From NCBI GenBank assembly GCA_028871595.1, contig JAGWMT010000014.1:1-24730 (forward strand): 24,730 nt of DNA. The letters are read 5' to 3'. The translations under genes and the position numbers were made by a program. Source of the DNA: Elusimicrobiota bacterium. Lineage in GTDB: Bacteria > Elusimicrobiota > Elusimicrobia > UBA1565 > UBA9628. Shown piece by piece: positions 22,405-24,730 of the stretch. Below the pieces are notes generated by a model. It had not been told where the DNA came from. It made no database searches and saw only the letters and a list, made by a program, of their open reading frames with translations. Positions within the stretch are counted from its first letter, which is position 1; every line of letters starts with the position of its first letter.

Positions 22405-22923
22405 ATGAAAGACTCTTATCAGCTGCTTTCGGGCGAAGAGGTGGGGCTCGGCGCGCTAAACGCCGAGGAGCGGCGCTTTCTTGGAGAGCTCTTTGCCGAC
22501 ATCAAGAAAGGGGTCAGCTACCTGGCATTGGAAAACCGCTTCATGGAGCGCGATTCCCCCCTCCAACGTCATGCGCGACGGCTGGGAGCGCCGCTGGCGC
22601 GGACCGTCCTCTACCGGGTCTGCGAGGACTTGGCGACCCGTCTGGGAGTCCGTCAAGGCTACCTGACGAGGGATCAGGTCATGGTTGTCCGCGAGGGTCA
22701 GGCGGAGGAGCGCAAGGAGATGACCTCCGGCAAGGTCGCCGAACTCGCCGGCTGCACCCGTCAGGCCGTGATCAAGGCGATTCGGTCCGGAAGGTTGCGG
22801 GCTCGGCGCGTGGGCAAGATCTCGCTCATTTGGGACAAGGACGCCGAGGCGTTCGCTCGTTCGTGGAAGGGCGCTGCAACGGCGCGCAAGGATCATCGTC
22901 TCGCGAGGAAAGGAGGCGTCTAA
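22405..22923 (+). CDS. Excisionase-like HTH DNA-binding protein (172 aa)
   Basis: ATG 22405 is chosen because the promoter at 22361-22389 places the transcript start near 22396; the leader is only about 9 nt, so initiation may be leaderless-like. The frame is open further upstream to 22132, but that overlaps the preceding gene. Residues 107-154 (TSGKVAELAGCTRQAVIKAIRSGRLRARRV, then GKISLIWDKDAEAF) match the excisionase/MerR-type HTH that reads as a DNA-binding helix plus wing. The first 100 residues are helical and unfamiliar (LNAEERRFLGELFADIKKG, LARTVLYRVCEDLATRLGV). Its stop overlaps the recombinase start (TAATG). Likely a recombination directionality factor or autoregulator of the integration module; which of these is inference. 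Confidence 0.75.
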   Translation: MKDSYQLLSGEEVGLGALNAEERRFLGELFADIKKGVSYLALENRFMERDSPLQRHARRLGAPLARTVLYRVCEDLATRLGVRQGYLTRDQVMVVREGQAEERKEMTSGKVAELAGCTRQAVIKAIRSGRLRARRVGKISLIWDKDAEAFARSWKGAATARKDHRLARKGGV

Positions 22924-24620
22924 TGGGCAGAGCGCTGGCGCGACGCAGGGCCTTCATCACCGAACGCGGCGGCGGCATCGAACAGCCGCCGGTGGAACCC
23001 AAGCCAAAGCAGGTCCGGGCCGCGATCTATGTCCGGGTGTCGACCGAAGAGCAGGCGCAATCCGGATACTCGATCCCCGCGCAGATCGAAAAGCTGGAAA
23101 GCCTCTCGAAGTCCATGGATTGGGAAGTGCTTCCTCATTATGTGGATGACGGCTACTCGGGCAAGGACCTGGAGCGGCCCGCTGTGAAACGCCTGCTGGA
23201 GGACGGCCGCAAGAAGCGCTTCGACCTCGTGATCCTCTACAAGCTGGATCGCCTCTCACGGCGTCTTAGCGATCTGGTCTCCCTCGGCGAACTCTTCGAG
23301 CGCATCGGAATAGGTCTCAGATCGCTGACGGAGCCTTTCGACACGACGAATCCGGCCGGCAAACTGCTCTTTAACATGCTGGGATCGTTCGCGCAGTTCG
23401 AGCGCGAGCTGATCGGCGAAAGGACCCGCTTGGCGCTGAGACGGCGGATGCGCGAGGGCAAATGGAACGGCCTTCCGCCCTTCGGATATCAGCTCGGCAA
23501 AGAGGGCAAGCTGGAAATCGCGAAGGACGACGCGCCCTTGGTTCAGCGCGTCTTCCAACTCTTGATCGAACACAAGTTGGGGGCCAAGTTGATCGCTGGG
23601 CGGATGAACGCCGACGACCAGACTTCCCGCCGGAAAGGGAAGTGGACCATGACGACCGTCTGGCAGATGCTGACGAATCCGGCCTATACGGGGTGCATGA
23701 TCGTCGAGAACAAGCTCATGCCCGGAACCCATCCCGCGATCGTCAATGATGATAACTTCAACTGGGCACAAGAGCTGCTGAAAGCCCGGACGGTGGTTCC
23801 GGGCCGGCTCGCACAGAGCCCGAACTTCCTCGTGGGGATCGTTCGTTGCGGCAAGTGCGGCCGTCCCATGACCACCATGAAGGGCACCAGCCATCTGAAG
23901 CGGAGATACTATTACTATGCTTGCGCGGGCCGGCTTCGCAGCGGCTCCTGCGACATGCGGTATATCCAAGCGCGTCCTCTGGAGGAGGCGATCCTGCGCG
24001 AGATTCGCGCGATCGCCGGCGAGCCGAAGGTCATAGACGAGTACCTGGCGCAGCACTTGGCGGAGAATCAATCCGCGAGCGGCGGGCTATTGGCGGAGCG
24101 GGTCTCCGTCCAAAAGCAGCTGGAGGGCGCGGTCAAGACCAAGGAGAATCGGGTGCGCTGGCTGGTCGAGAATATCCCCGCCAAACCGGTCGCCGACGAG
24201 GTGAGCGCCGAGATCCAGGCTCAGATCGCCAGCATCGCCGGGCTGCGGCGGCGGCTCAATGAGATCGACGGCAGGCTAAGGAGCATCGCCAGCGACAACG
24301 CCAAGTCGGACAACTTGGCGTCGCTTCTTCGCGACTTTGCGGCGCACTTCGATACCTGGACTCAGGGCAAGAAGCGGTCGCTGATCAAGTCCATGGTTCG
24401 CGAGGTCAAGGTGACCGCCGAGGGCGACGTGGAGGTCGTTTTTGACGTTCCCTTAACAGCCGATCTCGTGGACCAAATGAGGGCCAAAATAGAGGCTCCC
24501 CCCGACGAGAAACCCTTTGCGAGCGTTCCTCTTGAACTGATCGGAGGGAGCCAGCCAGGTTCCCCTTTATATCCTAAAAATCTCCGGGCTCAGGACTCGA
24601 ACCTGAAACCTTGCCGTTAA
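22923..24620 (+). CDS. Large serine recombinase (integrase of the element)
   Basis: 565 aa from ATG 22923, with AAAGGAGG just upstream. The resolvase-type catalytic domain (30 to about 185) has nucleophile Ser40 in YVRVSTEEQ, the YKLDRLSRRL motif (106-115) and ERELIGERTR. A recombinase domain follows (FGYQLGKEGKL... NPAYTG), then a zinc ribbon (C309-x2-C312 and C334 to C343) and a coiled coil (about 385-460). Such enzymes integrate elements by serine-catalysed double-strand exchange at short att cores. The last 12 residues (554-565) and the stop are encoded antisense within the tRNA-Asn gene. The natural C-terminus therefore depends on the integration junction. It is co-transcribed with the HTH gene. 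Confidence 0.95.
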   Translation: MGRALARRRAFITERGGGIEQPPVEPKPKQVRAAIYVRVSTEEQAQSGYSIPAQIEKLESLSKSMDWEVLPHYVDDGYSGKDLERPAVKRLLEDGRKKRFDLVILYKLDRLSRRLSDLVSLGELFERIGIGLRSLTEPFDTTNPAGKLLFNMLGSFAQFERELIGERTRLALRRRMREGKWNGLPPFGYQLGKEGKLEIAKDDAPLVQRVFQLLIEHKLGAKLIAGRMNADDQTSRRKGKWTMTTVWQMLTNPAYTGCMIVENKLMPGTHPAIVNDDNFNWAQELLKARTVVPGRLAQSPNFLVGIVRCGKCGRPMTTMKGTSHLKRRYYYYACAGRLRSGSCDMRYIQARPLEEAILREIRAIAGEPKVIDEYLAQHLAENQSASGGLLAERVSVQKQLEGAVKTKENRVRWLVENIPAKPVADEVSAEIQAQIASIAGLRRRLNEIDGRLRSIASDNAKSDNLASLLRDFAAHFDTWTQGKKRSLIKSMVREVKVTAEGDVEVVFDVPLTADLVDQMRAKIEAPPDEKPFASVPLELIGGSQPGSPLYPKNLRAQDSNLKPCR

Positions 24621-24653
24621 CAGCGGCCTGCTCCACCATTGAGCTAGCCCGGA
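24582..24653 (-). tRNA. tRNA-Asn(GTT)
   Basis: The minus strand folds into a 72-nt cloverleaf: acceptor TCCGGGC (24653-24647) with GCCCGGA (24589-24583), discriminator G at 24582, D-arm GCTC/GAGC, T-arm CAGG/CCTG with TTCGAGT. The anticodon loop CTGTTAA gives anticodon GTT. G73 fits Asn identity. One G/A mismatch tops the anticodon stem. CCA is not encoded; a T5 run follows at the 3' side. It is the probable attachment locus of the element, which lies on its 3' side. Confidence 0.93.
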
Positions 24654-24664
24654 ATGTGGGGTTG

Positions 24665-24692
24665 ATTCTAGCAAACCCTGGCCCCGGTTCAA
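24665..24692 (-). promoter_or_regulatory. Promoter of tRNA-Asn
   Basis: On the minus strand TTGAAC (24687-24692) and TAGAAT (24665-24670) are separated by 16 nt, about 12 nt before the tRNA 5' end. Nothing else is seen between 24654 and 24730. Confidence 0.65.
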
Positions 24693-24730
24693 AGCGCCTG
24701 CCGCGTTCTTGCGGGCGTTCTTCCCGAAAT

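Larger units (their letters stand above)
1990..24620 (+). mobile_element. Integrated conjugative-type element with T4SS and serine recombinase (left end undefined)
   Basis: The genes from about 1990 to 24620 lie on one strand: regulators, Replic_Relax protein, coupling protein, VirB2/3/4/5/6/8/10-type transfer genes, HTH protein and serine recombinase, ending inside tRNA-Asn. This is the make-up of an integrative conjugative element joined at a tRNA 3' side. The right junction is within or beside 24582-24620. The left junction is not recognised: no second copy of the tRNA 3' end was seen, and the kinase gene at the left edge may be cargo inside the element or flanking DNA. No canonical relaxase or VirB11 is in view, so it may extend further left. 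Confidence 0.7.

Noticed and set aside
1..24730. CRISPR array or insertion sequence
   Set aside because: No regularly spaced direct repeats with unique spacers, and no transposase or terminal inverted repeats flanked by target duplications, were found.

Overview
The window is GC-rich Gram-negative DNA. Most of it is one end of an integrated, apparently conjugative element lying against a tRNA-Asn gene. Host assignment is inference. The pairing of a fibronectin-III-like surface protein bearing a 'YPNPF' FlgD/Por-type C-terminal domain with a PorV/UPF0164-like outer-membrane protein, together with high GC, suits Elusimicrobiota or a related lineage with PorV-like secretion. No ribosomal or housekeeping protein gene is present to confirm it.

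Layout. (1) 1-1645, minus strand: a Ser/Thr protein kinase gene running off the left edge, visibly lower in GC than the rest. Its last visible codons pass through three consecutive perfect 10-bp-stem hairpins. (2) 1646-1989: a divergent regulatory region with a kinase promoter and palindromes. (3) 1990-4710: a small unknown protein, then three putative DNA-binding or regulatory proteins (sigma-region-2-like, MerR-like, ribbon-helix-helix-like), preceded by a hairpin-rich leader. (4) 4711-4947: an iteron/oriT-like non-coding segment with tandem repeats and a long nested inverted repeat. (5) 4948-21500: a tightly packed plus-strand transfer operon. In order it holds a replication-relaxation protein, the VirD4-type coupling protein, a 1344-residue NHL/FN3 surface protein, a PorV-like beta-barrel protein, VirB2 pilin, SSB, VirB3, VirB4, an 87-residue protein, VirB5, VirB6, VirB8, a membrane-anchored beta-domain protein, a 128-residue RHH-like protein and a VirB10-like protein. 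(6) 21535-22331: two small unknown genes. (7) 22337-24620: a strong promoter with a possible operator, an excisionase-like HTH protein and a large serine recombinase. (8) 24582-24653, minus strand: tRNA-Asn(GTT), into which the recombinase gene reads antisense.

How it works together (inference). The recombinase and HTH protein would control integration and excision at tRNA-Asn. The Replic_Relax protein and the structured segment before it are candidates for DNA processing. VirD4 and the VirB proteins would form the transfer channel. The unusual part is the adhesin/PorV pair, translationally coupled to the coupling protein inside the transfer operon. It suggests that the element builds its own cell-surface structure, perhaps for mating contact, through a PorV-type route. 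No canonical relaxase, VirB11 or VirB1 is visible, and the left end of the element is not identifiable in this window.
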